This document shows, piece by piece, positions 33,546 through 46,521 of a DNA stretch of 64,000 bases (position 1 is its first letter; the number at the start of each line of letters is the position of its first letter). The notes under the pieces are model-generated. The model did no database searches. It was not told the origin of the DNA and saw only the letters and a program-made list of their open reading frames with translations. Source of the DNA: Taudactylus pleione (lineage: Eukaryota; Chordata; Amphibia; Anura; Myobatrachidae); contig JAUIMM010000719.1 of NCBI GenBank assembly GCA_031769625.1, forward strand, positions 3,260,888 to 3,324,887, read 5' to 3'. Made by a program: the position numbers and the translations under genes.

Positions 33546-34401
33546 CCAAAGCCTGGTCTCTGTGACAGAGGAACTGACAATCTACTTGCTTGTTGCAGAG
33601 TAATTCATTTACATGACATTGTTAGAATAACCATTGTACTAATAGATACACACAGTAATAACCATCTGTTGTATCAAAACACCTGCACCAAGCCTACAGC
33701 AAGTGCAGATTATCCACCTAAGCCTGGCCTCCAATGTGACCCAATAAGTGTGTATGTAAGCAGACATGTCAGTGACACGCCTATAACATGCCTATGTGAC
33801 GGACCATCCCCCCGCTCCTGTTTAGCTGCCTCCCAGTCACTTCCCAGGAACACCCAGCACTTTTCTAACTGTGTGTCTCAATTTCATCAGCATCTTTGTG
33901 CATAACACTGTGTAACATATGTGACGTAGGGGGTTAGATATTTCCATACATGTGCTGTAGCAAAAAGAAAATTCTCATGGTATGGAAATATCTTTTGATC
34001 CATTTAAAATGTCCAAAAATATCTGGAGTGCAAAAAGAAAGGGATTTTATTGAAAAAACAAATCAATTTAAATACATATGCATATTGTAGCAATTCTAAT
34101 CCAGAACTAAAGCTAAACCCCTCACATAAATCTCTCAGACATTAATTCCAGACATGACGTGTAAATATCATATAGTTATATTATTAATACAAGACATTGA
34201 GGGAAAGGAAAAGTGAAATCATGTTGTCCTGGTTGTTTTGCAAAACCTATACTTAGTAACCACAAGGTCATATATATAAAAACACAACTACTATGTATCA
34301 TTAGATAATATTCCTGTGTGATGTAATTTGTTACATATCCGAAGTGAAAACCTATATCCCAATTAAACACCAAAATTGAAGTGACCATTGTCTCTCTCTA
34401 T
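33546..34401. other. Noncoding stretch, nothing recognised
   Basis: AT-rich on the right side. No frame, terminal repeat or RNA gene was recognised. Confidence 0.35.
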
Positions 34402-34928
34402 GGGCAGGATGTACTAAGGTTGCAGTGACCATTCCGCCAGTCACCGCAACCTTATTAATCACATATGTCCTAACATATGCGATTAGTATTGCAAAGGACA
34501 GCTCTTGCGATAAGAGCTGCCATTTCCGAAATAGCTGACGCCGGGTGATGGGGTCTTCGTGGGACCCCATCCCCTCCAAGCACCAGGAGCTTCCTGCTGG
34601 TCACATGTGCAGAAAGCCCTGGGCTCCTCCTCCTCCTCCCTGCACCTGGAAGATTAGGAGGAGGCGGAGGACCCAGGAGGGGTGCGGGCCGGTGACAATG
34701 GAGTGCAGGTGAGTGGGGGCCAGCACTGGGTGATGGTGAGGCGGTGGCAAACTGTCGGGAGCGGGGTTCGGTTTGAAGCCCATAGGCTTCTATAGGGTAA
34801 TGCCAAGTTTTTCTGGTGTTACCCTCCATGCCAAAAAAAGTGTGTCCAGGGCTTAGTACATATGGAAATGCGGTAAAAACCCCGAAAACGGGGTTCTTAC
34901 CGCATTTTTCCATTAGTACATCCCGTCC
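34402..34928. mobile_element. Nonautonomous TIR element
   Basis: About 527 bp bounded by GGGCAGGATGTACTAAGG and the complement GGACGGGATGTACTAATGG. An internal perfect-type hairpin (AACCCCGAAAACGGGGTT) lies near 34878. The minus frame at 34470-35009 is GC-rich, low-complexity and not convincing as a gene. Confidence 0.65.
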
Positions 34929-34999
34929 TTTATCCCCATACCTTGCTTTAAAATGGAAGACTAGATGGGCCAAGTAACAGGGCCATAAATAGGGTATTG

Positions 35000-36013
35000 C
35001 CAGGGCCATATCTAGGGTAGTGCAACCTGTGCCATGGCACAGGGATTTGCATGGCAGGGGGTGCTGCTTGGGCCTGTAATTTATCTGTTTAGCTGAGACA
35101 AGAGCTGCATAGGCATAAGGCTATATAAGAGTCCTTAGTTTTTATAAATTGGTTGGAATTTGATCAACTGTTGCTAGCTAGAGATGTTTGGGGCATTTAT
35201 TATGGTTGGTTGGTTTTTGATTATGTGTGAGTTCTTAGTGGTGGCTTTATGGGTGCTTTATAAGGCTGGTGTATGCCCGGCAGTTTATTTCTGCATGGTG
35301 TTTGTCCCTCCCTCCCTCTCCTTTCTTTTGCTATGCTCTTTATTGTGTTGTGTTCTTACTAACACTATTGTTTTTATTATAATGTTGGGCGAGAAGGTGC
35401 TACAAACCAGCTGCCATGCAATGTATAAGAAAACTTTGTGGAGCTCATATCCTTTGAAGGGTCGTAGTGTGGCCTACCTCTGCAGGTGGAATTTGGGCAT
35501 CCATCTCTGTGGATACACTCATACTATGCAGTATTATAGGGTTTGTGAGTCTTCACAGTTTAGCTTACAATGGCCACAGTGGGGGTGTATCAGTCTCTCC
35601 CTTATATTGGTTAAGTAACATATGGCTACAGCTGAGTGTTTGCAGCATCGCTCTTTGCCTCCCAAAATTAAATTAAATACTCAGTTATATCTTCAATAAA
35701 AGCAAGTTATGACCATTTAACCAAAGCAGTCTGTGTCCGCATCTTTATTTTAGTATAAGTTAGTTGTATGTTGTTATATTGTCTTTAATTGCAATAAAGT
35801 AGTTGAGGCATTATTATTATTCGCACTTGTATGTAGCTTCCTCTTATTTCATCCCCAGCATCTCATGGCCACCCCTGTCTCTTCCCTACCCTTCCCCATG
35901 AGACCATGCCTTTTTTTTTAAGGTGCACTGACTTATGTCCCTATTTATAAATGGTGGGGGCGCCAATGATCTCTTTGGCACAGGGCACCAAAAAGTCTAG
36001 TTACGGCTCTGCC
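35000..36013. mobile_element. TIR element, ends CCAGGGCCATATCTAG / GGCAGAGCCGTAACTAG
   Basis: The right end (GTCTAGTTACGGCTCTGCC) is the inverted partner of the left end. A second, similar left end lies just outside it (34979). The interior 35063-35830 may be a separate insertion; it is T-rich, with two AATAAA-type signals near 35695 and 35797. The class is unknown. Confidence 0.5.
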
Positions 36014-36040
36014 AAGGGATCTTATCTGCCGTCCAATTTC

Positions 36041-36668
36041 TACAGTATGTTACCTTATGTTATGTGGGGAGCAGCGTGGTGGGAATTTACAGTATGTTAT
36101 GGGGTGAGTAGCATGGAAGGTATAATTGTTATGTAGGGATTGTGATATAAGGGTACTGATCAAGAGCATCATAACATTTTTAGATTGGGGGCAAGACATA
36201 TTTTTGTTTTCGGAAGCCCTAAATTGCTGAATACTGCCACTCCCCTTCCTGTCCATCAGATGTCCCCCATATGCCCACAGACCTCTCAACATGTCCTGTA
36301 AATTCCCCACAGACCTCTCCACATGCTATGAGACCAAAATGACCCCATAAATGCCTGTCATATCCCCACATGCTCTCAGATGTTACCACATATCCCTCGG
36401 ATCACTCTCACATGCCCTCAGGCCATTATGTGCTCCGCTTATAATGCATATGAAATCGTGCTAGAAGACAACAGTAAGAACCCTGTGTAAATTGCAAGTG
36501 GAAGTATTTATATTATATTTAGACTGAGGTAATATTATGTCATATTATGTGGTGAGTAGTGTGCGGGTATTAATATTATGTAGGGATTGGGATTATATGG
36601 GTATGATGAGTGGAAGTATTTAATGTTATATTTAGACTAGGAGAATAAGGTTATATTATGCAGTGAGC
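36041..36668. repeat. ~110-bp minisatellite left of element E
   Basis: Units like GTGGTGAGTAGTGTGCGGG with TATTTAATGTTATATTTAGA at 36041-36165 and 36486-36668, broken by a stretch at 36166-36480. It is the same family as 548-875 and 44470-44797. Confidence 0.75.
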
Positions 36669-37540
36669 AGAGATGAGTGGGTTTGGTTCCCTGAGAACCG
36701 AACCCACCCAAATTACAGGGATCCAAGGCAGATACGAGTTGGCTTGGGTTTTCCCATCTGACTCAGATCTGAAAACGAGGCAAAGCACCATCATACCGCT
36801 GTCGGATTCTCGTGGGTTTTGGATTGTATAAAGGTCCCGCGATTTACCACCATTTTTCATTCCGGCTCTGGAGAGTGAATAGAGAGGGCGCTGGGAGCTG
36901 TGCTGTACTGTTGTTAATACTTAATACTTGTTATTGTTAATTGCATGCTGATGCTGTGCATAGGGGCTGGCTACTGTTGTCCATAATGGCTGGCTGGCTG
37001 TTGTCTAAAGAGGGGCTGGCTGTTGTCGTGTCCATAGGGGCTGGCTGGCTATTGTTGTCCTGTCCATACAGGTTGGCAGGCTGTAGTGCTGTGTTGTCCA
37101 GTGGGTGCTCTGTCCTTCAGGGATGCTCTTCACCCTCCCCCAGTGTAAAAAAAAAAATGTTTTAGCTTAGCCACACTTGTCATCAGTGCAGGGGTGCTGT
37201 GCTGCTGTCTGTTAAGGGGCTGCTGCCTCTTTTCAGTGTTTCACCCCAGTGTTAAAAAATAATAATAATTTGTGTGGTGTGCTAGTCTCACCTGTCATCG
37301 GAGTAGGTGCGCAGGTGTGTAGTGCTGCAGTTTGTCAAGGGGCTGCTGCCCAAAAATAAATAATCTTTTTTTTGTGTGCATGTCAGTCACACCTTGCTGT
37401 CACTGTCACCATCATAGCTCTGCAGGGGTGCTGTGCTGCTGTCTTTCGAGGGGCTGCTGTCTCTTTCAGGGGTCCACCACAAGTATAAATAAAATATATT
37501 TCTGTGTGCGTGTTAGCCACACCATCAGTGAAAAAATAAA
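36669..37540. mobile_element. Element E, left part
   Basis: It begins CAGAGATGAGTGGGTTTGG inside the minisatellite. It holds about three ~115-bp tandem units with GGGGTGCTGTGCTGCTGTCT and GGGGCTGCTG (37180-37510). The matching right part ends at 44469, where the same minisatellite resumes. The two parts are separated by the SPOC pseudogene and the L2 element. Confidence 0.5.
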
Positions 37541-37544
37541 AACA

Positions 37545-39040
37545 TTTTATTTTATTTTATTTTGGTAAATATTTTTATTGCATTGTGTAAACAAAACCAG
37601 TAATAAATAAATCTCTTTTTTAAAAAAAAAACAAACAAACATGAATATTGCAATTAAAACACTTTTTTTGTTAAAGTTATTGGTTTACAAAAAGTTTTTT
37701 TTATCTTAAACATAGCAGAAATGTTATTCTAACAGCTTTTAAAGTTATATGCTCTAAAAAACTAAAGCCTATATTTACCAAACTATATACAGTACAGTGG
37801 ACATCCTAAATTCTAAAACTGTTCTATTAAAAAACATAAACAAAAGCAAAAATTATAAGTCTAGTGCGGTATAGTGTATTATTATGATATTATAATGTAG
37901 AAGGCCAAAAATTGGGTGGATCACACATGACTGATTGATCAACCATGGTGGCTGGATTAGTGTTGCTGTTAAGGGATCAAGCTGGTTATCATTATAGTTG
38001 TTGTAATTCTGGGTTGCCATCTCCTGAAGGGTGTTCACCAATAGACAGAGACTACCTATCAGCTCAGTCATAGACACTTCCTGAGGAACAGAGCTCTGCT
38101 CTCTGGAGGGAAGCCAAATAGGTGGGAGCCCATGTTCCAACATCTGAAGCTCTTCTCTCTCCAAATTATCTATTATACATGAAAAAAAGTAATCGGGGAC
38201 ATCTAGCTCCTCTTTATGTACCCTGCTCACCCTTTTTGGACAAGAAGTCCAGGATGGATGGTTTGGAAGAAGAAGGTCTAGCAACAGATGGGAATGGTCA
38301 TTATCAAGACCTGGTCCCCCAACTGGGTAATGTTTGGGAGGTATTGGTTGGCATACAGGCAGCGGAATAACAATGGCTGCTGTCTGTGCTCACTATTTCG
38401 TATTTCAGTTTGCGATTCAGGTATGAATAAAGTCGGCTACAGAAACCAGAATCACTGGATGTCTTAGTGCATTCAGGCCAGATACAATCCATGAATTCCC
38501 AGACAGATTCCGGACAGATAAAATCCTTTGCTTGTGATAATCTTTGGTAATTCCTGGCAAAGGTGGGTGTTATAGCCAGACACTTTGAAGGCTGTAACTT
38601 TGAACTGCTTTATAGAAAGAATGTGAATGAAACCTTTCCACACTGCAGAACATGATGGAGAAATCCCTTGAAGTTCAACAACTAGAGCATATTTTTTCAT
38701 GTTCTCTGAGGCCTCTCCTGACTGTAAAGAAAGATTCTCCACACTGTAGTCTTCCATTGTGACATTTTAATGGTGATTTCAGTGTTGTCCACTGGCTGAT
38801 ATCCATATCATCTGAGGGTTGGGTTTTCCCCATGCAAATGAGACAATTCACATCCTGAAGGTAACTTTTATGTTTAGCCTTGGTGTCAATCTCTCTTTTG
38901 GCAGAATTTGCACAATCTTGGTCTTGGGGGCACCATGATGAATCAGACAGTTCCTCCATGGTAAACATCTGATCTTTTGTTGTATCTATTTCTATTGAAC
39001 CTTTGTGTGTGAGTTTAGTCATCTGCCGCTTGTGGTGGAG
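37545..39040 (-). pseudogene. SPOC-domain gene copy (DIDO1/PHF3/SPOCD1-like), broken
   Basis: The minus strand encodes, across several frames, a protein segment of the TFIIS/SPOC family. It starts with KLTHKGSIEIDT (38995-39022) and a Cys-x2-Cys NCLICMGK stretch (near 38835). The SPOC core follows: SAVWKGFIHILSIKQFKVTAF (38600-38640), PESVWEFMDCIWP (38480-38500), LYSYLNRKLKYE, VGGPGLDNDHSHLLLDLL (near 38290). A tail runs to 37853. At least three frame changes occur. An AAAAT-rich tail on the minus strand near 37545-37570 and the absence of clear introns suggest a processed copy, but no target duplication was found. SPOC proteins bind phosphorylated RNA polymerase II tails or act in transcription and silencing; this copy should make no protein. 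The exact paralogue is uncertain. Confidence 0.6.
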
Positions 39041-40119
39041 TTCTTTTTCTGCTTACTAAATGATCTCCAGACACAATGTAAAACTTAAACCTTAAACTGA
39101 AATGTTGCATTTAATACTCTGTTTCTGCTTTTTCACATATCTAAGTAATATGGTTAAGTGAATAGTGTGAACAACAGCAATTTGAAGGCCACTAACTAAC
39201 TCTGTTTTTTTAATGTCCCTTTACAGGTTTGGAAATTCTTTTACAGAAGAGAAGGTTTGCAATGGATTATTTAAGGCAGTTATTTAACTATTTTATCTAT
39301 TTATCTATTCTTGCTGCATTATAATTGTATGTCCCTGCCAGAGCTGTATTTGGTATTTGACTACTGCTTTGAACAATTAACTTAGATGTAATGTTAAATT
39401 AAGTAGTTTATCACTGCATAGTATCTGTAGTTGATGGTTAAGAATATAGATTTATGTCTGTGTTTTCTTAGTTCGATTCTAGGTATATAGACCCAGATGT
39501 TAGCTTAATGGTATGTGCTATTTGTTTGTTTAAGGTAATTTATTGCTTGCAATAATAGTGGGAATGTTTTGGGGGTAGTTAGAAATTAGTGGTTTCACAT
39601 GCTAGGTCTCCTATGTAAGGTTCATTAGAAGGCTGGACTAGCCTTGGCTGGCGTGCAATATCTTTAGAAGTGCCCTATTGTAGAAGTGCCGACTTCTTTT
39701 TAATTCGATTAATTGGCGCTATATCAGCGTTAAACAGCAGTGAAACAGAAGGAAACCTACCAATCTACAAACAAACAACAACCTCAACATTAATTGGACA
39801 AAATGGGATGAACAATTGTGAGTCCACATTCTCCATACTGCAAGATCCTGAGGACTACATAACCAGGACTTTCATTATTGAACTCCCTGTTTGGTAGCTA
39901 CAAAAACCTGGTGCCTCCCTTGCTTCTATTTGTGCTGGCTCTGTGCTTTACACATAATCCTAATGCATACTTTTCTGTGTTAATGTCAGTTTACCTCTAT
40001 AATAATGTACTTTTACCTTAGCTCTTTTTCAAAGTTTTATATCATGTAGCTCCTACCACTGTCTATTTTATTATTTAACTTCTGCTCCCACCAAATCTCC
40101 ACTCTTATATACTCAATAA
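39041..40119. other. Noncoding stretch, nothing recognised
   Basis: It lies between the SPOC pseudogene and the LINE. A 75-codon frame at 39670-39897 has no recognised features. The right part could be the 5' untranslated region of the LINE. Confidence 0.35.
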
Positions 40120-43100
40120 TAAACTTTTGCCGTACAGACACTTTTCCCACACTGTACTATTACTTGTGTTTCTGGAAATCTGCTCTCTCCTACATTCTTT
40201 CTTGTTTCCTACTTTTAACTTTTCTTCCCCTATTTACATCATCCTTACTATTACCATGTTTTCTTCAACTCCCACCTTCACTCAGTGTCTACCTAATCTT
40301 TTGTTCTGCCCTTTGCTTCCACCTTTATCCTTTCCCCCTTGTCTCTTCCATTTCCTCTTCCCCTTATCTCCTCTCCTCTGTTTACCTTCCTCCCCATCTT
40401 CTCCCATTACTCCACTTTCATTCTCTTATACTCCACAGGGGTCCTACTACCTCACTGCTAATCAATCCTCCCACCCCCCTCTCCATGTCACTTCACCCCA
40501 CATCATTAATTTCCCTTCCTGCCCACTTTCTACTGGCTCCCCTTCTAGCACTGGAGTCCACACCATCGCTACACTCTATTCAGCTTGGTCCCTCCAATTA
40601 AACTCATCCTCACGCTACAGCAACCCTGATAATCTCATTCAAATCTCTCCAACAAACTCTGCCCCTCTATCCTGTGCTCTCTTGAATGCCAGGTCAGTTT
40701 GTAATAAACTGGTCCCAACCCATGACCTTTTCATCTCCAACTCCCTGAATCTCCTAGCCATTACTGAAACCTGAATTTTACCCTCTGACACCATTTCTCC
40801 TGCAGCTCTCTCCTCTGGGGGCCTCACCTTTTCCCACACCCCACAACCTGGGGGTCGCCATGGTGGTGGTGTTTGGGTTTTTCTATCCCCTGGTTACTCA
40901 TACCAACCCATTCCCTGTGAACCATCCCTCACATTCTCTTTATCGGAAGTCCATGCTATATGCCTCTTCCACCCAGTACCATGTCATTTAACATCTCCTT
41001 GGCCCTCCCTCCAATTTCCTTGACAACTTTGCTTCCTGGCTCCCTCACTTTCTCTCCTCAGACCTTCCCTCCATTTTCCTAGGTGACTTCAATATTCCAA
41101 TTGATATGCCCACAGAATTCTCTTGCTCCAAACTCCTCTCCTTCACATCGCACTTGGTCTCTCCCAATGGACCTCCTCACCCTCCCATGTGAGTGGCCAT
41201 GTACTTGATCTGGTCTTCACTCACCGTTGTGATATTTCTGACCACCTCAATTCCCCATTCCCACTTTCTGACCATCACCTTCTCTCTTTTAACCTGTCCC
41301 TCTCTCCTTCCCCTCCTATACCTTCAAAAGCCTCCATTACCAAGCGTAACATTGACGCTATCAACACAGTTTCCTTTTCTACCCTGCTTGACTCACTTCT
41401 CTCCCCTATCCTCTCTCTCTCCTGTCCTGAACAAGCCACTTCCCTCTACAATGCCTCCCTTACTTCTGCTCTGGACTCTGTTGCTCCGGCGATCACTACT
41501 CACACTCGCAGATCTACTCCTCGACCCTGGCATTCCAAATGCACCAGATAACTGCAAAAGTGTACTCGAACTGCCGAACGACAGTGGAGAAGATCACGCT
41601 CAAAGGCAGATTTTCTCCATTTCAAATTTTTGCTCTCATCCTATAGTGCTGCGCTCTCCCTCTCTAAACAGTCATCTTAAGAACCTCATCTCCTCTCTGT
41701 CCTCTAATCCCCAGCATCTCTTCACCACGTTCAACTCCCTCCTTCACCCATCCCCTCCTCATCTCCCCTCCTTGCTCACTGCCCTTGACTTTGCTACCTA
41801 CTTTACATCTAAAATTGATCCCATACATCACGACATCATATTCAACCAGTCCCCCAGCTCTCCACCTCCTCCTTTCCCAAATCACCCCTCCCCATCATCT
41901 TTACCAACTCTAACATCCTTCTCCACTGTATCTGGAGAGGAAGTCATGGCCCTCATCTGGTCCTCCCCCCTTCCACCTCCCCCCTTGATCCCATCCCCTC
42001 CTGCCTCCTCCACTTCCTCTCTCTCTCTGCCTGCTCCCATTTTGCCCACCTCATTAACCTCTCCCTCTCATCAGGCACTGTTCCTTCTGCATTCAAGCAT
42101 GCCCTTGTCTCCCCCATTCTTAAAAAAATCTACCCTTGATCCTAACCTTCTTTCTAACTACCGACCAATCTCACTCCTCCCCTTTGCCTCCAAACTCCTT
42201 GAGCTGTTTTTTTCCAACCGCCTTACCACTTTTCTTTCCTCCCACTCCCTCCTTGACCCTTTTAAGTCTGGCTTCCATTCTCTCCACTCCACTGTAACTG
42301 CCCTCACAAAAATCAGCAATGACCTCCTTGTTGCCAAGCCCCAAGGCCACTACTCTATTCTCATTCTACTTGATCTCTCTGCTGCTTTTGACACTGTGGA
42401 CCACCCTCTCCTGCTGAATATCATTCACTCACTTGGTCTACGTGAAATTGCCCTCTCCTGGCTGTCATCCTACCTCTCTGACCGATCTTTCTCAGTTTCC
42501 TCTCACGACTCCTCCCCCCCCCACAGCCTCTTACAGTAGGTGTTCTCCAAGGTTCTGTTCTTGGTCCTCTCCTATTCTCCCTGTATAATTCCTCTCAAGT
42601 TGAACTCATCAGCTCTTTTGACCTCCATTATCATCTCTATGCTGTTGATACTCAAATCTACCTTTCCTCCCCATATCTCTCCCCCTCTCTTCTGACTCTT
42701 ATCTCCAACTGTCTCTCTGCTATCTCTTCCTGGATGTCCCAGCGATTTCATAAACTTAATATGTCTAAGAGAGAGCTGATTGTCTTCCCACCTTCCCACA
42801 TAACCTCACTTCCCACTATTTCTTTATCAATTGATGGAATAACTATCTCATCTAGTCCCAAGGTGCGCTATCTTGGAGTTATCCTTGACTCATCCCTCTC
42901 CTTCAAACCACATATCCAGAACCTTTCACAATCCAATCATTTCCATCTCAAAAATATTTCTAAGATCAGACCCTCATCTCACCCATGATGCTACTAAAAC
43001 ACTCATACACTCACTGGTCATCCCCAGATTGGACTATTGTAACCTCCTCCTATCTGATCTCCCCAAATCCCATCTCTTTCCTCTCCAGTCTATCCTTAAT

Positions 43101-43821
43101 ATTGCTGCATGGCTTATCTTCCTCTCCAAATGCCATACATCTGCCTCCCCTCTCCTGCAAGCCCTCCACTTGCTCCCATTCCCTTTTAGAACCCAATTTA
43201 AGGTTCTCACGCCCTCACCCAATTATCTCCCATACACATCTCTGATCTCATCTCCCTTCACACTCCTCTCCGCCCTACTTTGTTCAACTAATGCACGCCA
43301 CCTTTCATGCCAGCTGATTACTTCCTCCCACTCCCGCCTTCAAGATTTTGCCCACACTGCTACCCACCTCTGGAACTCTCTCCCACTCCCCATCAGACTC
43401 TCCACCTGTTTGCAATCCTTCAAACGGGCTCTCAAGACCCTCTACTTCATCAAAGCCTTCCAGCTATCATTCTAACTCCTTGCCACATGCTCCTTCGTCC
43501 CCATCTGTGTCAACCCAGTTTGTCTTCCCCCACCTTTTGAGAATGTAAGCTCTCACGAGCAGGGCCATCTACCCTCTTGTGCTTCTCCTTACTATAGTGT
43601 CATTTACTTCTTACTCACCACTAGGGCACCTAACATTTGGTTGCTTATGCTCTGTTGCTTATCTGGGTGATATGGTCGCTAATGTAGCAATATATATTAT
43701 CCATGTTCTTTGTTTTGTTCTGTAAGTCACGTGTCTACAATTTGTTTTTGTACCTTGTGAGGCACTGCGGAACACTTGTGGTGCCATATAAATAAATGAT
43801 GATGATGATAATAATAATAAA
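40120..43821 (+). mobile_element. L2/CR1-type LINE, nearly full length
   Basis: A non-LTR retrotransposon of about 3.7 kb. An EEP-type endonuclease starts near 40670 and runs to ~41320. The reverse transcriptase runs from ~41330 to 43475. A 3' end of the GCACTGCGGAACACTTGTGG / CATATAAATAAA type carries a (GATGAT)n(AATAAT)n tail. The same 3' end occurs at 21572-21942. Stops and shifts are present. Confidence 0.88.
40665..43475 (+). pseudogene. L2 ORF2 (endonuclease and reverse transcriptase), broken
   Basis: Endonuclease marks: LLNARSVCNKL near 40680, LLAITETW near 40760, HVLDLVFTH near 41205 and [10 protein letters not shown] near 41275. RT marks: [16 protein letters not shown] near 42155, a conserved [15 protein letters not shown], motif [14 protein letters not shown] near 42365, and [13 protein letters not shown] near 42545. 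The catalytic box reads YAVD in place of YADD (near 42640). Frames change around 41550, 42540 and 42730, and a stop precedes GVLQGS. The lost Asp makes the enzyme inactive even apart from the shifts. Confidence 0.85.
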
Positions 43822-44469
43822 AGGCACACTTCCTGTTCCTGGTCCCCTTCTGGGATGAGAAAATCAACTCCCAGCAGCAGCAGCAGATATGCTCAAGGAT
43901 TCTTCTGTGGCAAGGTCTGATGTGAATGTATCACATTTTTTTTGAAAATGCCTCCTCCCCTCCCCTTTTACTTCATACATTTTCTTTGGTTTTAAAAAAC
44001 AAATTTGAATGTAATACCAATCAACCCTCCCTGTCCCTGCCCTGCCTTCAACTACATACATACTCCAAATCCCTCAGGCCTCTCTTAAATAATAAAAGTG
44101 TTTCCTGATGTGACATGTTTGAAGTTGAACTGTCATGTGTTTGTGCCACTCACTACTGCAGTCAACCAGCTATCTTGGTTCAATTTTGGGCCTGAACTAG
44201 ATGATATAATCAATATTGTGAGCTGTGAGGTGGTCAAAATTGACTGGAAACGAATGGAAATAAATGTTATTGAAGTTGATAATAATATAGGAACAAAAAA
44301 GGCCAATTTTATGTGATTTTAGCTGTTTTTATGATTTTTTAAGAAAAAATCCAGATCCAAAACCAAAACCGAAAAACAAAACACGCAGGTGAGGTTTTGG
44401 AAAAACCAATCCAGATCCAAAACCAGGGGAGATCCAAAACCAAAACACGAGGGTGAGTGCACATCTCTA
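43822..44469. mobile_element. Element E, right part (spans start of copy 2)
   Basis: Starts at GGCACACTTCCTGTTCC after the LINE tail and ends CACATCTCTA at 44469. The part from 43923 equals 1-547. It includes an AGCAGCAGCAGC run. The ~110-bp minisatellite resumes directly afterwards. Confidence 0.5.
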
Positions 44470-44797
44470 ATGATGAGTAGTGTGGGGGATATTAATGTTA
44501 TGTAGGATTGGGACTATATAGGTAAAGTACTGACAAGCAGAAGTATTTATGATATATGTAGACTGAGGTAATAATGTTATATTATGTGATGAGCAGTGTG
44601 GGGGTATTAGTATTAAGTGGGGATTGCAATTATATGGATGCTGATGAGTGGAAGTATATATGTTATATTTATACTGGGGGAATAATGCTATATTATGTGG
44701 TGAGTAGTGTGGATGTATTAGTTTTAGGTGGGGATTGTGATTATATGGGTACTGATAAGTGGAAGTAGTTAATGTTATATTTAGACTGAGGTAAAAC
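44470..44797. repeat. ~110-bp minisatellite (copy 2)
   Basis: Equals 548-875. Together with 36041-36668 it brackets element E. Confidence 0.8.
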
Positions 44798-44845
44798 ATA
44801 ATTAGTGAAAAGCAAATCTCATTATGGGTTTCATTTATAGTCTAT

Positions 44846-46497
44846 GAGGGGTATTCATGCTGGACTTTTCGCTCCACATCGCGGATTATCCAGGGATAAA
44901 GTATCGGGCACATGCACGCTTTATCCCTGTATTCAATTAGAAATCAGGAGCCGGTGGAAAGGTAAGCATTGCCAAAAACCGTGAATTTTCGGGAAATATT
45001 CCAGGGACCCTCCTAAAGATGTCCAGACATGGGGGATCACTATGAGTACCCCCCATTTTTACATGCTGAAGGAAGTCGGGGTTTCTAATATATGCAGAAG
45101 GTACATATTTGTGGTTATGAAGAAGGGGTGAAGAATAACACTTAGCAATAGTTATTTTTACAAAAACAAAAATCTATCAAATTGGGGTAACATGAAAATG
45201 GGGTTAAGCATTTTTTTTAAGCCGCTAGAATGATTTTTCAAAATTCTGCAAAAACGCACCTGCCGGGTTGGCACCGCCAGATGAATTTGCCAAAGCCCTG
45301 GTGGGTTGGCGCCCGCCAGGCGAAGATGGCTAAGCCCTGGGGTGGTGGCGGCCACGTAAAAGAGCTTTAAGGCTGCCATCCCCCAGTTGAAGAGCAGTAA
45401 AATAAAATATTACAATATTAAAGTGTGTTGTGTCATTTTAATATTTTTTTTACAGGTGTCAGTGGGCCCTAAAGGCCAGCATGCTGGTACTTGTGGTTTT
45501 CCAAGTACCAGCATGCAGGGAGGTGTGCTGGGATCTACAGTTCACCTGCAAAAGAAATATTCTTTAAAATGCACTACATCACACAATCAACCTGACACTC
45601 ACCACCCAGGGGTACTGGGGATAGCCCCGGGCTATCAGCCTAGGCCTGGGGTGCCCTGAGGAGGGGGACCCCTTTATTGAGGGGGTACCAAGATCCTCAG
45701 GGATCCCTGGCCTGGACTGACTAGTGGTCAGGGTTGATGCTGCGGCTTTGGGGCCCAGTGAAAGGGGTTAGAAATAGTCCAGTGCTGGATCTGGAGAATA
45801 CAGGGGGAACCTACTCATTGTTTTCCCCTGTATTTCCAGAACCAGGACCAGATCAGAGCCCAGTGTTGGTTGCGCAACTTAAGGGGGATCCCTACTCATT
45901 TGTCCCCTGTATTTTGGCAACCAGGGCTGGATCTGACTGGCCCAGTGCTGGTTGTGCTTAAATATAGGAGACCCCTATGTCATTTGTACCCTGCATTTAA
46001 GCACAACCAGGACTGGCTGCATGTGTTAAAAATAAAAATACTGTAAAAAATGGCGTGGCCCAACCCTCCAAAAAAAACAACCAGCCCTGGCCTGGGCTGA
46101 CTAGTAGTCAGGGGTGATGCTTCTGCTGGGGGGCCCAGTGAAAAGGCTCCCCTGGCTGTGGCATCACACCCCTGCTAGAAAGGATCCAGTGCTGGTTCTG
46201 GGAAATACAGGGGGGCCCTATGCATTTTTCCTCCCCTGTATTTCCAGTACCAGGACTGACTCAGAGCCCATTGCTGGTTACGCTAAGTACAAGGGACCCC
46301 TACATCATTTGTACCCCATATTTTGGCAACCAGGACTGGTACTTCAAAAGCCTGGTGCTGGTTGTGCTTCATATGGGGAACCCCTACGTCATTTGTTCCC
46401 TGTATGTAGCACAACCAGTACCGGGGCTCCAAAGTGCGGTGCTGGTTGTCCTCTTTGGGGCAGGGCTACACATTTATGGTACAGATGTATCAAGTTG
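44846..46497. mobile_element. Element F with hairpin array (copy 2)
   Basis: A near-identical copy of 924-2575, including the hairpin at 45479-45516 and the six hairpins at about 45779-46427. Confidence 0.5.
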
Positions 46498-46521
46498 ATT
46501 CCATATTAATCATACCCACCA

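Noticed and set aside
34470..35009. A 179-codon minus-strand frame as a gene
   Set aside because: It overlaps a TIR element, is low-complexity and Pro/Arg-rich, and has no recognisable domain.
35063..35830. A second Ngaro-like terminal repeat remnant, because of a TGTGTCCGCATCTTTATTT stretch
   Set aside because: The resemblance to the B repeat is short and the rest does not align by eye.
40639..40839. Minus-strand frame over the LINE endonuclease
   Set aside because: It is the antisense of a recognisable L2 endonuclease.
43900..43945. A misassembly join at 43922/43923
   Set aside because: No break in sequence character; element E and its flanking minisatellite read through. A haplotype duplication elsewhere remains possible.
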